From Actinomycetes bacterium (GTDB taxonomy: Bacteria; Actinomycetota; Acidimicrobiia; Acidimicrobiales; RAAP-2): a stretch of DNA of 64,000 nt. Within the stretch, counting starts at the first letter, position 1. Each line of letters opens with the position of its first letter. Below, piece by piece: positions 1-8,249 of this stretch. Both the position numbers and the translations under genes were made by a program. The stretch spans positions 25,960 through 89,959 of the forward strand of contig JAJYNX010000018.1 in assembly GCA_021786095.1 (NCBI GenBank), in the 5' to 3' direction. The notes under the pieces are model-generated. The model was not told the DNA's origin. It was given only the letters and a program-made list of their open reading frames with translations, and ran no database searches.

Positions 1-204
1 CTCGCGCGCCACCACGATCGGCACCTGCCCGGTCGGCGCGTCCGTCCAGTGCGGCAGCAACGTGGCCTCGTCGATCACCGGAATGCTCTCCGCCGCCTCG
101 GCGGCGACCTCGGCTCCCGTCACCGTGACTCTCGAGTCGGTCGCGCTCACCACCGGCGTCTCGCCGGTGGGCTCGTCAAAGAAGGAGCCGTCGTCAGACT
201 TCAA
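1..204 (-). CDS. cdsA: N-terminal part of a protein following frr, probably phosphatidate cytidylyltransferase
   Basis: An open frame of 68 codons runs off the left edge. It starts at a TTG (202-204) inside the last codons of frr, with an AGGAA four bases ahead of it. The visible residues form an acidic leader (KSDDGSFFDE) and then a conserved-looking stretch, PHWTDAPTGQVP. No enzyme motif is visible. The call rests mainly on gene order: rpsB-tsf-pyrH-frr-cdsA is widespread, and CdsA would make CDP-diacylglycerol for phospholipids. The leader would precede the membrane domain, which lies outside the window. The identity is inference; the coding frame itself is well supported by codon pattern. 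Confidence 0.5.
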   Translation of the reverse strand, partial: MKSDDGSFFDEPTGETPVVSATDSRVTVTGAEVAAEAAESIPVIDEATLLPHWTDAPTGQVPIVVARE

Positions 205-763
205 GAAGTTCCTGTTCCTTGTGCTGAAGCAGCACGTCCACCGCGGCCACCTCGTCCTGGGTCATCTTGTCGAGAACCTTCTCCAGGTACTCGATGTCGT
301 CACTCGAGAGTCCGTGGTCCTTCGCCAACGTCTCGAGCTCCTGGCGAGCGTGGCGCCGCACACCACGCAACGCGACCTTGCCCTCCTCGGCCTTCGTGCG
401 CACCAGCTTGACGAACGCCTTGCGACGCTCCTCGGTCAGAGCCGGGAACGCGAGCCGGATCACGTTGCCGTCGTTGGACGGGCTCAGTCCCAGATCAGCG
501 TTCGTGATCGCCTTCTCGATCGCGTTCAGTGCACCCTTGTCGAAGGGCGCGACCACCAGCAGCCGAGGCTCGGGAACGGAGAAGTTGGCCAATTGGCGCA
601 GCGGCGTCTCGGCGCCGTAGTAGTCGACGCTGAGGTGCTCGATGAGCGCGGACGACGCTCGGCCGGTGCGCACCGAGGCGAACTCGGCCTTCACTCGTTC
701 GAGCGCGTGCGCCATCCGCTCGCGCGTCTCTTCCATCACGAGGTCGACCAGTTCGTTTTCCAT
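194..763 (-). CDS. frr: Ribosome recycling factor
   Basis: The product is 189 aa, close to the usual 185. It splits the post-termination ribosome together with EF-G and is cytoplasmic. Family features visible are the N-terminal helix with the ERM repeat, the central VRTGRAS segment (about residues 31-37) followed by a tyrosine-containing strand, and the C-terminal helical arm. The ATG overlaps the pyrH stop by one base (TAATG), so the two are translationally coupled. The last eleven bases overlap the start of the next gene. Confidence 0.97.
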   Translation of the reverse strand: MENELVDLVMEETRERMAHALERVKAEFASVRTGRASSALIEHLSVDYYGAETPLRQLANFSVPEPRLLVVAPFDKGALNAIEKAITNADLGLSPSNDGNVIRLAFPALTEERRKAFVKLVRTKAEEGKVALRGVRRHARQELETLAKDHGLSSDDIEYLEKVLDKMTQDEVAAVDVLLQHKEQELLEV

Positions 764-1473
764 TACTGCACCAGCGTACCGACGGCGTGGCCATCGAGGG
801 CGCGCCCTAAATTACCCGGTGCCATCAGGTCAAAGATACGAAGAGGCAGCCGATTGTCCTTGCAGAACGTGATCGCAGTCATGTCCATCACGCGCAGGTC
901 ACGCGCAATCACCTGGTCGAAGGAGATCTCGTCGAAGCGCACCGCGCTCGCGTTGACGCGAGGATCGTCGTCGTACACCCCGTCCACGCCACCGTGAGTC
1001 CCCTTCAGGACGATGTCCGCCTCGATCTCCGCCGCGCGCTGCGCCGCCGGTGTATCGGTGGTGAAGTAAGGGTTACCCATGCCCGCCGCAAAGATGACCA
1101 CACGGCCCTTCTCGAGGTGACGAACCGCGCGCCGGCGGATGTAGGGCTCCGCCACCTGATCCATGCTGATCGCCGACATCACCCGTGTCGCGCGCCCGTG
1201 GCTCTCGATCGCGTCCTGCAGTGCCAGGGCGTTGATGACCGTGCCGAGCATGCCCATCAGATCCGAGTTGGCGCGATTCATCCCGGCCATCGCCCCGGTG
1301 GCGCCTCGCCAGATGTTCCCGCCACCGACCACGACGGCCAGCTCGAGACCGCCGCGCTGCATGGCCCCAGCGATCTCGCGGGCGAGGAAGTCGACAGTCG
1401 AGGCGTCGATCGTCTCATCGCTCGCTGGCGAGGCCAGGGCCTCGCCGGAGAGCTTCAGCACGACGCGACGCAT
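763..1473 (-). CDS. pyrH: UMP kinase
   Basis: This is a 236-aa bacterial-type UMP kinase of the amino-acid-kinase fold. It phosphorylates UMP to UDP with ATP in pyrimidine nucleotide synthesis and acts as a hexamer in the cytosol. KLSGEAL near the N-terminus and GGGNIWRG mark the phosphate-binding loops, and DTPAAQRA(A)E and KGTHGGVDGVYDDDP belong to the nucleotide and UMP sites. The frame stays open well upstream, but the ATG at 1473 gives the normal MRRVVLKLSGE start and sits eight bases after the tsf stop. It lies in the rpsB-tsf-pyrH-frr operon. Confidence 0.96.
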   Translation of the reverse strand: MRRVVLKLSGEALASPASDETIDASTVDFLAREIAGAMQRGGLELAVVVGGGNIWRGATGAMAGMNRANSDLMGMLGTVINALALQDAIESHGRATRVMSAISMDQVAEPYIRRRAVRHLEKGRVVIFAAGMGNPYFTTDTPAAQRAAEIEADIVLKGTHGGVDGVYDDDPRVNASAVRFDEISFDQVIARDLRVMDMTAITFCKDNRLPLRIFDLMAPGNLGRALDGHAVGTLVQ

Positions 1474-1481
1474 GACCCGGC

Positions 1482-2273
1482 CTAGCCGCCTACGACGACC
1501 TGGGCGAAGCGCCGTACGGTCGCCCCCGCCAGAAACTGCTCGACCGTCATCTTCTCGTCCTTCACGTACGGCTGCTCCAGGAGAACCCGCTCGCGGAACC
1601 AGCCGTTCAGGCGCCCCTCGATGATCTTGGGCAGTGCCGCCTCGGGCTTGCCCTCGTTTCGCGAGATCTCCTCCACGGTACGTCGCTCGGCCGCCACCTC
1701 GTTCTCGGGTACGTCGGCGCGCGTCAGGTAGAGGGGCTTGGCGAAGGCAATGTGGACACACAGCTCGTGCGCGACCTCCGCACTCGCCCCGGCGAGGACC
1801 ACGGCGACGGCGTTCACGCCTCGACCTGCTTGGTGATGCATGTAGGTCTCGACCACCTCACCCGGTCCCGCCTCCAGACGGTAGACGCGCCCGATGAAAA
1901 TGTTCTCCTTCAACGTCGTGAGCAGGGTCTCGATACGATCCTGGAAGACGCTCGTCGCAGCCTCCCCCTCGGCGACCACCCGTGCGGCGATCTCGTCGAC
2001 CAGGGACACGAACTCCTCCGACTTGGCGACGAAGTCGGTCTCGCAACGTAGCTCGACGATCGCGGCGACCTGACCGTCGCGCACAACCGCCACGGCACCC
2101 TCACCCGCTTCGCGACTCGCACGCTTCGCCGCCGACGCCAATCCCTGGACCCGTAGCCACTGGGTGGCTGCCTCCATGTCGCCGTCGTTGGCCTCGAGAG
2201 CCTTCTTCGCGTCCAAAATTCCGACACCAGTCGCCTGACGCAACTGCTGCACATCCTTCGCGGTGATCGCCAC
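1482..2273 (-). CDS. tsf: Elongation factor Ts
   Basis: EF-Ts, 263 aa, is the nucleotide exchange factor that recharges EF-Tu with GTP. The N-terminal UBA-like domain reads DVQQLRQATGVGILDAKKAL, and the TDFVAKSEEF core motif follows at about residues 80-90. The start is GTG, with an AGGAGAGA ribosome site just upstream. It lies 23 bases after rpsB, as in most bacteria, and is followed by pyrH. Confidence 0.97.
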   Translation of the reverse strand: MAITAKDVQQLRQATGVGILDAKKALEANDGDMEAATQWLRVQGLASAAKRASREAGEGAVAVVRDGQVAAIVELRCETDFVAKSEEFVSLVDEIAARVVAEGEAATSVFQDRIETLLTTLKENIFIGRVYRLEAGPGEVVETYMHHQAGRGVNAVAVVLAGASAEVAHELCVHIAFAKPLYLTRADVPENEVAAERRTVEEISRNEGKPEAALPKIIEGRLNGWFRERVLLEQPYVKDEKMTVEQFLAGATVRRFAQVVVGG

Positions 2274-2296
2274 TTTGTCTCTCCTCGTTATTTCGA

Positions 2297-3256
2297 CTAG
2301 TTCTCGGAACCACGACCGTCTGTGGCGACCTCCGCGCTGTCCGGGCTCTGCGCAGTGACGGGAGCCTCTTCGGCGGGGCTCGCCACGACCGGTGCGGCAG
2401 CCTCCTCGGCGGGAGTCGCCACGGCGGCGGGAGTCTCTTCGGCGGGGCTCGCCATGACCGGTGCGGCAGCCTCCTCGGCGGGAGTCGTCACGGCGGCGGG
2501 AGTCTCTTCGGCGGAGCTCGCCGCGACCGGTGCGGCAGACGTCGGGGTCGGACGCGACGGGGGTCGATTGGCCCGGATGTAGCGCCCCTCGACGACGGCG
2601 TCGGCGATCAGCCGTGACAGGAGTGCGCCCGCGCGGATGGCGTCGTCGTTGCCGGGAATGACGTAGTCGATGAGGTCGGGGTCACAGTTGGTATCCACGA
2701 CGGCCACGACCGGCAGGCCCAGCTTGCGAGATTCGGTGACCGCGATGTGCTCCTTCTTCGTGTCGATCACGAAGATGGCGTCCGGCACGCGGTCGAGGTT
2801 GGCGATGCCGCTTAGGTTGCGATCGAGCTTCTCCAACTCGCGCGCGTGACGCAGCGCTTCACGCTTGGGCATGTTGTCGAAGTCCCCGGCCCGCTGCATC
2901 GCGCGCAACTCCACCATCCGCTTCACCCGCCCTGTAACGGTCGTGAAGTTGGTGAGCATGCCACCGAGCCACCGCTGATTCACGTACGGCATCCCGCACG
3001 CCTGCGCGTAGTCAGCGATGGGTCCCTGCGTCTGCTTCTTGGTCCCGACGAACAGGATCACGCCACCAGCGGCGACCAAGTCGCGCACGTACGCGTAACT
3101 CGTCTCAATTCCCGCGAGAGTCTTGCGCAGATCGATGAGGTAGATCCCGTTGCGTTCGCCCAGAATGTACCGGCGCATCTTGGGATTCCACCGGCGAGTC
3201 TGGTGCCCGAAGTGCACGCCAGAGTCCAACAGTTCCTGCAGGGTTACGAGTGCCAC
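2297..3256 (-). CDS. rpsB: Small-subunit ribosomal protein S2 (uS2) with a repetitive C-terminal tail
   Basis: The core (residues 1 to about 230) is a standard S2: [13 protein letters not shown], the FVGTKKQ segment, [12 protein letters not shown] and [10 protein letters not shown]2 binds late to the 30S head-body junction and recruits S1-like contacts. Residues about 241-307 are an added tail of three near-identical 22-23 residue units rich in Ala, Pro, Glu and Thr, ending at 319. Most S2 proteins stop near residue 230-260. The start is GTG. The 129-base gap to xerC upstream probably holds the promoter, but I could not fix a convincing -10/-35 pair there. Confidence 0.96.
   Translation of the reverse strand: MALVTLQELLDSGVHFGHQTRRWNPKMRRYILGERNGIYLIDLRKTLAGIETSYAYVRDLVAAGGVILFVGTKKQTQGPIADYAQACGMPYVNQRWLGGMLTNFTTVTGRVKRMVELRAMQRAGDFDNMPKREALRHARELEKLDRNLSGIANLDRVPDAIFVIDTKKEHIAVTESRKLGLPVVAVVDTNCDPDLIDYVIPGNDDAIRAGALLSRLIADAVVEGRYIRANRPPSRPTPTSAAPVAASSAEETPAAVTTPAEEAAAPVMASPAEETPAAVATPAEEAAAPVVASPAEEAPVTAQSPDSAEVATDGRGSEN
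2336..2536 (-). repeat. Three near-identical ~69-bp units inside rpsB
   Basis: The coding units match residues 241-262, 263-285 and 286-307 of S2. They share the core [22 protein letters not shown] and differ at only a few bases, so the copies are recent or kept uniform. The unit length is a multiple of three, so copy-number change would keep the frame. Confidence 0.9.
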
Positions 3257-3385
3257 GTCCTACGTGTCCTTCCGTTCGGTTACTCGACTCACGGGGTGCA
3301 CCGCGAGCGGCGACCGTACGAAACCCCGAGAGCAACGTCCTGCCCCCCCGCCTTGAGAGGGCCCAACCATGCTAGTGGACGAGCG

Positions 3386-4291
3386 CTACCCCCGGGGATG
3401 GGTTTGGTGGTGAACCCGCTGCAGGCGCGACTTGGAGACGTGGGTGTAGAGCTGGGTCGTCGTCAAACTCTCGTGTCCCAGCAACTCCTGAACCACCCGC
3501 AGGTCGGCGCCACCCTCGACCAGATGGGTCGCGTAGGTGTGGCGAAGAGCGTGGGGGTGCACGTGACCGCGTGTCACGCGCTGATCCAGCATCCGGCGCA
3601 CGTCGCGCGGGCCCAGGCGCCGTCCCCGCCGGTTCACGAAGAGCGCCTCGCTCGGCGACCCCTCGTCGATCACGTCGTCGCGAGCCTCCTCGAGCCAGCG
3701 GGCCACGGCCCGCAGACCCCGCGGGTGCAGCGGGACGACACGCTCCTTGCGCCCCTTTCCCATCACCCGCAGCAGTCCGCCGTGGAAGTCGACGCTGCCC
3801 ACGTCGAGGTCGCAGAGTTCACTGACGCGCAGGCCCGCGCCGTAGAGGACCTCGCACACGGCCCGATCGCGTACCGCCCACTCGTCGTCGCCCCAGTCCT
3901 CGTCGAGCAGGACGTCGAGCTGCTCGCGCACGACCAGGGTGGGGAGCCGCGAGGGAGTCGGCGGCGCCATCAGACGTGCGGCGGGGCTCTGCGTCAAGTG
4001 GCCGTGCTCCACTAGCCACGCGAAGTAGCGCCGTAGCGAGGCGCGGCGCCGCGCGATCGACGATCGCGCGTCCCCGCGCGTGGTCATGTCGGTGAGGTAG
4101 CCCCGCAGCACACGATGGGTCACCGTCGAGGGGCCGTCCACCCCCGACTCGCCGGCCCAGGCCGCGAAACGCTCCACGTCGGTGCGGTACGCGCGCTGGG
4201 TCGCGGGCGAACGGTCCTGCACCCGCAACGTCGCCACAAACTCGTCGAGGTGCCACTGCGAGCCAAGCCCCACCGTGCTGCGTCGGTCCAC
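3386..4291 (-). CDS. xerC: Tyrosine recombinase XerC/XerD type
   Basis: This is a 301-aa tyrosine recombinase of the length and layout of XerC/XerD, which resolve chromosome dimers at dif. The N-terminal SAM-like core-binding domain spans about residues 12-100. The catalytic domain shows the first Arg in GLRVSEL, the Lys in MGKGRKERVVP, HALRHTYATHL and the LGHESLTTTQLYTHV block with the nucleophilic Tyr. The likely start is GTG at 4291; a second GTG eight codons in is possible. It sits upstream of rpsB, as in mycobacteria. XerC versus XerD cannot be settled from the sequence alone. Confidence 0.9.
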   Translation of the reverse strand: MDRRSTVGLGSQWHLDEFVATLRVQDRSPATQRAYRTDVERFAAWAGESGVDGPSTVTHRVLRGYLTDMTTRGDARSSIARRRASLRRYFAWLVEHGHLTQSPAARLMAPPTPSRLPTLVVREQLDVLLDEDWGDDEWAVRDRAVCEVLYGAGLRVSELCDLDVGSVDFHGGLLRVMGKGRKERVVPLHPRGLRAVARWLEEARDDVIDEGSPSEALFVNRRGRRLGPRDVRRMLDQRVTRGHVHPHALRHTYATHLVEGGADLRVVQELLGHESLTTTQLYTHVSKSRLQRVHHQTHPRG

Positions 4292-4361
4292 GCCCTCAGG
4301 CTAGTCAGCACCCCCTCTTTGGGCGGGCACCTCGGTAGTCTTGGGTACCCGAGGAGGTAGC

Positions 4362-5036
4362 GTGTCGCGCATTTTGATCGTAGAGGACGACGACCACATC
4401 CGCAGCGCGTTGCGGCTCATGTTCGAGAGTCAGGACTTCGAGGTCGACGACGCCCCCAGCGGTGAGGACGGCATCGGGCTGTTCACCCGCATCAACGCCG
4501 ACGTCGCCGTGGTCGACCTGATGCTGCCCGGCATCAGCGGCTTTGAGACGTGCCGCGAGTTACGGTCACTGAGTGACATCCCCATCGTGATCGTCTCGGC
4601 CCGTGACGACACCACCGACGTCGTGCAGGGCCTCGAGTCGGGGGCCGACGACTACGTCACCAAGCCCTTCGTCCCCGAGGAGCTACTCGCGCGAGTTCGC
4701 GCCCACCTTCGCCGCCGTCCTCACAACGGCGCGAACGCCTTCACCCTCGGCGACCTGCGGGTCGTGCCCGACGAGGGCGTCGTGCGCCACGCCGACGGCA
4801 GCGAACTGCACCTCACCTCGACCGAGTTTCGCCTGCTGACCGACCTGGCGTCGGTCAACGGCCGGGTGCTGTCGCGCGAGGATCTCCTCGAGCGCGTGTG
4901 GGGCTACGACTACTTCGGCGACAGCCGTCTCGTGGACGTCCACGTTCGGCGTCTGCGCACGAAGATCGAACCGGACCCGGGGAACCCGGCCTTCCTCGTG
5001 ACCGTCCGAGGCGTCGGGTACAAGTTGGTGCTGTAG
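4362..5036 (+). CDS. mtrA: OmpR-family response regulator, MtrA-like
   Basis: This 224-aa protein has a receiver domain (acidic EDDD at 8-11, phospho-acceptor Asp52 in VVDLMLPG, Lys101 in VTKPF) and a C-terminal winged-helix DNA-binding domain ending GVGYKLVL. GTG at 4362 was chosen because GAGGAGG lies just four bases upstream; an earlier TTG would put that site inside the gene. The kinase gene follows with a one-base overlap and then a GerMN lipoprotein, the order of mtrA-mtrB-lpqB, which controls cell-wall and osmotic responses in actinobacteria. MtrA orthology is inferred from this order and the length. Confidence 0.88.
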   Translation: MSRILIVEDDDHIRSALRLMFESQDFEVDDAPSGEDGIGLFTRINADVAVVDLMLPGISGFETCRELRSLSDIPIVIVSARDDTTDVVQGLESGADDYVTKPFVPEELLARVRAHLRRRPHNGANAFTLGDLRVVPDEGVVRHADGSELHLTSTEFRLLTDLASVNGRVLSREDLLERVWGYDYFGDSRLVDVHVRRLRTKIEPDPGNPAFLVTVRGVGYKLVL

Positions 5037-6430
5037 TGCGCCTGCGTAGCCTGCGAGTCCGGCTCCTGGTCACGTTCGGCGTCGGCGCGCTGGCACTCAG
5101 CTCGATCTTCGCCTCGTTGACCTTCTTCGGCGTCCAACGGGTGCTGGTCAACAACCAACAGCAGACGGACCTCCACCAGAGCTTCGTGAACGCGGCGCTG
5201 ATACGCAGCACCCTGTACACCGCGCCCCCCCAATTGCCCAGCATCCTGAACTCCATCGAGACCGCCACTGGCTCCAGCGTCCTCGTGCACACCCACCACC
5301 AATGGCTCTCCAAGAGCCACGGCGCCGCCACCACGGACGTGACCCAGCACATCGTCACGATGGTCGACAACGGTCGAGTCGTCGACCAGACGCTGCTCGC
5401 GCGTGGCAATCGGCTGATCTTCGTAGTCGGCGTGCCGATTCCCGCCGTGGAGACCCAGGTCTTCCAGGTCTTTCCCCTCGGACGTCTCGAGCACACCCTG
5501 CACACGCTGTTGCTCGTGCTGATCCTCGGGGCGCTGCTCACCTCGGTCCTGGGCATCAGCGGCGGGATGTGGCTCACCCAACGCGCGGTGCGACCCCTCG
5601 AAGAGGTGTCAGCCGCGGCGGCGGCCATCGCCGAGGGCGAGTTGACCACGCGACTCGTCGTCGGGCGGGCCGACGCGGAGGTCCAGCAGCTCACCGACTC
5701 GTTCAACACGATGGTCAGCCGCCTCGTCGAGCGAATGGAGCGCGATGCTCGCTTCGCGAGCGACGTGAGCCACGAGCTTCGCTCACCCCTGACCACCATG
5801 GCCACGACGACCGCGGTGCTCCAACGCCACCGCGACGAGCTCTCCCCCGCCGGACGCGAGAGCCTCGACCTTCTCAGCGCGGATCTCGCCATCTTCCAGG
5901 CCCTCGTGGAGGATCTCCTCGAGATGGCTCGCAGCGACGCCGGAGCGGTCGGCCACCTCATCGAGGTCGTTCCCGCCGGTCAGCTGGTCGAGCAGTCGGT
6001 GCGCAGTGCCGCGCGCCACTTCGGGTGCGAGCCCCCACCCCTCGACGTGGCGGTGGAGGTCGACGGAGCCCGGGTCAGCGTCGATCGACGTCGATTCGAG
6101 AGGGTCATGACGAATCTGACCGCCAACGCCCAGCGCTACGCCGGCGGCATCAGTGCCGTGCGCATCGCTGTCGAGGGCACGTCACTGGTCGTCAACGTGG
6201 ACGACCAGGGTCCGGGGGTGCCCCTCGAGGAGCGTGAACGGATCTACCAGCGCTTCTTTCGCGGCCGGGCGGCGCACGATCGCGGGCGAGCGCACGGATC
6301 GGGGCTGGGGCTGGCGCTCGTGCGCGAGCACGTCGCCGCCTTCCACGGTACGATCACCACTCTGACCAGTCCCGAGGGTGGGGCCCGCTTCCAGATACGG
6401 CTCCCCCTCAGCGAGGAGACCGACGAATGA
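5036..6430 (+). CDS. mtrB: Sensor histidine kinase, MtrB-like
   Basis: The kinase is 464 aa: a first membrane helix at about residues 10-32, an outside sensor part of roughly 125 residues, a second helix near 155-180, HAMP at about 185-235, HisKA with His246 in SDVSHELRSPL, and a HATPase domain with N-box TNLTANAQRY, VDDQGPGVP and GSGLGLAL. GTG at 5036 shares its G with the mtrA stop. Mycobacterial MtrB is about 100 residues longer, mainly outside the catalytic core. It should phosphorylate the regulator encoded just upstream. Confidence 0.88.
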   Translation: MRLRSLRVRLLVTFGVGALALSSIFASLTFFGVQRVLVNNQQQTDLHQSFVNAALIRSTLYTAPPQLPSILNSIETATGSSVLVHTHHQWLSKSHGAATTDVTQHIVTMVDNGRVVDQTLLARGNRLIFVVGVPIPAVETQVFQVFPLGRLEHTLHTLLLVLILGALLTSVLGISGGMWLTQRAVRPLEEVSAAAAAIAEGELTTRLVVGRADAEVQQLTDSFNTMVSRLVERMERDARFASDVSHELRSPLTTMATTTAVLQRHRDELSPAGRESLDLLSADLAIFQALVEDLLEMARSDAGAVGHLIEVVPAGQLVEQSVRSAARHFGCEPPPLDVAVEVDGARVSVDRRRFERVMTNLTANAQRYAGGISAVRIAVEGTSLVVNVDDQGPGVPLEERERIYQRFFRGRAAHDRGRAHGSGLGLALVREHVAAFHGTITTLTSPEGGARFQIRLPLSEETDE

Positions 6431-7005
6431 GACGAGCCGTCGTGGCCAGCGGCCTCGCCCTGGCGGGGCTCCTGCTCGCCGGGTGCACCCTGGTGCCGAC
6501 CGCGAGCGCCCCGGACGTCATCAACCCCAAGACCGTGCACTTCGGGCTCTTGGGCAAGACGATCCCCGGGACGATCAACGGACACGTCACGTTCATCACC
6601 CAGCCGGTCTACATCGTCGACGCCACGGGCCACCTCTCCGCGTCCAGCCGCATCGTGCCCACTCCACCCACTCTGGCGTCGGTGCTCCAAGAGCTCACCC
6701 TCGGCCCGACGCCCATCGAGGCCGCGACCGGTTTCACCAGCGCACTGCCGCGCAGCCTCGTCATCGTTCAGGCCGTCGTGCGTCAGCACGTCGGCTACAT
6801 CGATCTGGCCACGCCGCTCAGCACCCTCTCGCACCAACGCACCATCCTGGCGACGGGCCAACTCGCCCTGACCGCGGCCGCCGTCGGCGCCACTCGCGGC
6901 ATCGAGATCACCGTCGCAGGGGTCGTCCAGCGCTCACCGCTCCCCCACGGCGGATCAGCCGAAGTGGTCTCGGCTCGCGACTATCAGAGCCTGCTGAACG
7001 GCTAG
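6427..7005 (+). CDS. Short GerMN-domain lipoprotein, LpqB-like
   Basis: A 192-aa lipoprotein with lipobox LLLAGC (Cys20) after a short signal peptide, then a GerMN-type domain (PIYIVD-like strand, LTLGPTPIEA, the ATPLSTL segment). It overlaps the kinase stop by four bases (ATGA). In other actinobacteria the third gene of this operon is lpqB, a ~580-aa lipoprotein with GerMN plus a beta-propeller that interacts with MtrB. Only the GerMN part is present here and no second domain follows, since the stop overlaps the convergent rsfS. Its role as accessory sensor is inferred. Confidence 0.8.
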   Translation: MRRAVVASGLALAGLLLAGCTLVPTASAPDVINPKTVHFGLLGKTIPGTINGHVTFITQPVYIVDATGHLSASSRIVPTPPTLASVLQELTLGPTPIEAATGFTSALPRSLVIVQAVVRQHVGYIDLATPLSTLSHQRTILATGQLALTAAAVGATRGIEITVAGVVQRSPLPHGGSAEVVSARDYQSLLNG

Positions 7006-7391
7006 GGTGCCGGCTGAGGCCGGTGGGCGCGAGCCGCGCTCCAGAGATGCTCGAGGTCGTAGTAGGCCCGCGCCACGGGATCGAACACGTGCACGATCAC
7101 GTCGCTGAAGTCCAGCGCGATCCACTGCGCCGACGCCCACCCCTCGACGTGTTGGGGACGCGCGTGAGCGGCCTGCGCCGCCTGGGTCTCGATGTGCTCG
7201 GCCAGTGTTCGCACGTGGCGGTCACTGCCTCCGGTCACCAGCACCAGCGCGTCGAAGGAGTCGACCAGGCCCCGCAGGTCGAGCACCACCGCGTCGAGTC
7301 CGACCTTCTCGTCCACCGCGCGCAGCGCAGCCTCCACGATCGACGCGACGTAGGGATCGAACGGTCCCGGATCGGCCGCGACGCCGGTCAC
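7002..7391 (-). CDS. rsfS: Ribosomal silencing factor RsfS
   Basis: A 129-aa RsfS (Iojap family), which binds L14 and blocks 50S-30S joining in starvation. Recognisable parts are EKVGLDAVVLDLRGL, ALVLVTGGSDRHV, the GWASAQWIALDFSDVIVHVF segment and the terminal YDLEHLW. The frame is open far upstream, but GTG at 7391, nine bases past the stop of the small membrane gene, gives the family's usual N-terminus. nadD and rsfS are commonly neighbours. Its 3' end overlaps the end of the lipoprotein gene by four bases. Confidence 0.92.
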   Translation of the reverse strand: MTGVAADPGPFDPYVASIVEAALRAVDEKVGLDAVVLDLRGLVDSFDALVLVTGGSDRHVRTLAEHIETQAAQAAHARPQHVEGWASAQWIALDFSDVIVHVFDPVARAYYDLEHLWSAARAHRPQPAP

Positions 7392-7399
7392 GGCCGCGC

Positions 7400-7579
7400 T
7401 CAGTGCACCATCTCCAGCACCACGAGCGCCGCGACGAACGGCGCCCCCACGCTGACGACGGCCACGGCCGCCCAACGCCGACGCACCCGGCGCAACTCGC
7501 GTCGCCGACGCGGCGCCGCGTCCAGCACGGACAGCCCCACGGACTGCGGCTCCGTCAGATCGAATAGTCGAACCGCCAT
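7400..7579 (-). CDS. Small single-pass membrane protein between nadD and rsfS
   Basis: A 59-codon frame starts with ATG at 7579 and ends with TGA at 7400. It begins MAVRLFDLTEPQS, passes through a very basic stretch (about residues 23-35, RRRRELRRVRRRW) and then one hydrophobic helix (about 36-55, AAVAVVSVGAPFVAALVVL). The basic segment before the helix predicts N-in topology. It fills the slot that a LytR-CpsA-Psr gene often occupies between nadD and rsfS in actinobacteria. I recognise no family. Tight spacing on both sides (12 and 8 bases) supports co-transcription. Confidence 0.7.
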   Translation of the reverse strand: MAVRLFDLTEPQSVGLSVLDAAPRRRRELRRVRRRWAAVAVVSVGAPFVAALVVLEMVH

Positions 7580-7591
7580 GACGACCCGACT

Positions 7592-8161
7592 CTACTCCCG
7601 AAAGCTCTCGTACATCGGCACGACCGCGGCGGGCAGGACCTGGCGCAGGTCCTCGTCGCTCAGGAGCCGCTCGCGGATGAACGTGCTGGACAGGTCCACG
7701 GGGCTCATCGAGATCTCGTAGGTCCGCCACCGCGGCCCCACCGCCACGGCTCCCCCGGGTCGCGGCACGATCCCGACACGCACGAGTTTGGCCAGTTCGC
7801 CCGCGCGGTGCCACGAATCGAGCTGGGACGTCAGGTCCGCTCCGACGATCAGGTCCACCTCGTCGCACTCCTCCAACAGCTCGAGCACGGTGTCGATCGT
7901 GTACGAGGGCCCCGCTCGGCGGATCTCGCGATCCGAGACGTGCACCAAGTCCAGCCCGTCGAAGGCAACGTGGGCCATGGCCAGGCGCAACTCGCCCGGC
8001 AACACCGGGCCGGCGTCACGCTTGAGGTAGGGATCACCAGCGACGGTCACCTCGATCCGCGTGAACCGCCCCGTGCGCGCGGCCGCCTGCAGCGCCGCCA
8101 CGTGGCCCAGATGAGGAGGGTCGAAGGTGCCGCCGAAGAGGCCGATCCGCCGTGCAGTCAC
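7592..8161 (-). CDS. nadD: Nicotinate-nucleotide adenylyltransferase
   Basis: A 189-aa NadD that joins nicotinate mononucleotide and ATP to deamido-NAD. The nucleotidyltransferase signature GGTFDPPHLGH is at residues 10-20, and the second motif SSTFIRERL (ISSTxIR type) is near the C-terminus. The start is GTG. It heads the nadD-small membrane protein-rsfS group and is divergent from aroG. Confidence 0.95.
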   Translation of the reverse strand: MTARRIGLFGGTFDPPHLGHVAALQAAARTGRFTRIEVTVAGDPYLKRDAGPVLPGELRLAMAHVAFDGLDLVHVSDREIRRAGPSYTIDTVLELLEECDEVDLIVGADLTSQLDSWHRAGELAKLVRVGIVPRPGGAVAVGPRWRTYEISMSPVDLSSTFIRERLLSDEDLRQVLPAAVVPMYESFRE

Positions 8162-8237
8162 CTCCCGAGCCTAACGGCCAGCCCACGGCCCGGGGGCCGC
8201 GTCGACCCTACCGATTGCCCTTCGGCGTCCCAGCCCC

Positions 8238-8243
8238 TACGCT
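8238..8243 (+). promoter_or_regulatory. Possible -10 element for aroG
   Basis: TACGCT ends six bases before the GTG of aroG, with no purine-rich ribosome site between. This spacing suggests a leaderless transcript. The octamer TACGCTAC also occurs at 47917-47924 in the uxaC/gntK divergent gap. No clear -35 is visible. Confidence 0.35.
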
Positions 8244-8249
8244 ACAGAC

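Noticed and set aside
2336-2536. Regular repeats that might look like a CRISPR array
   Set aside because: Units are contiguous, have no spacers and code in frame for the S2 tail. No cas genes are in the window.
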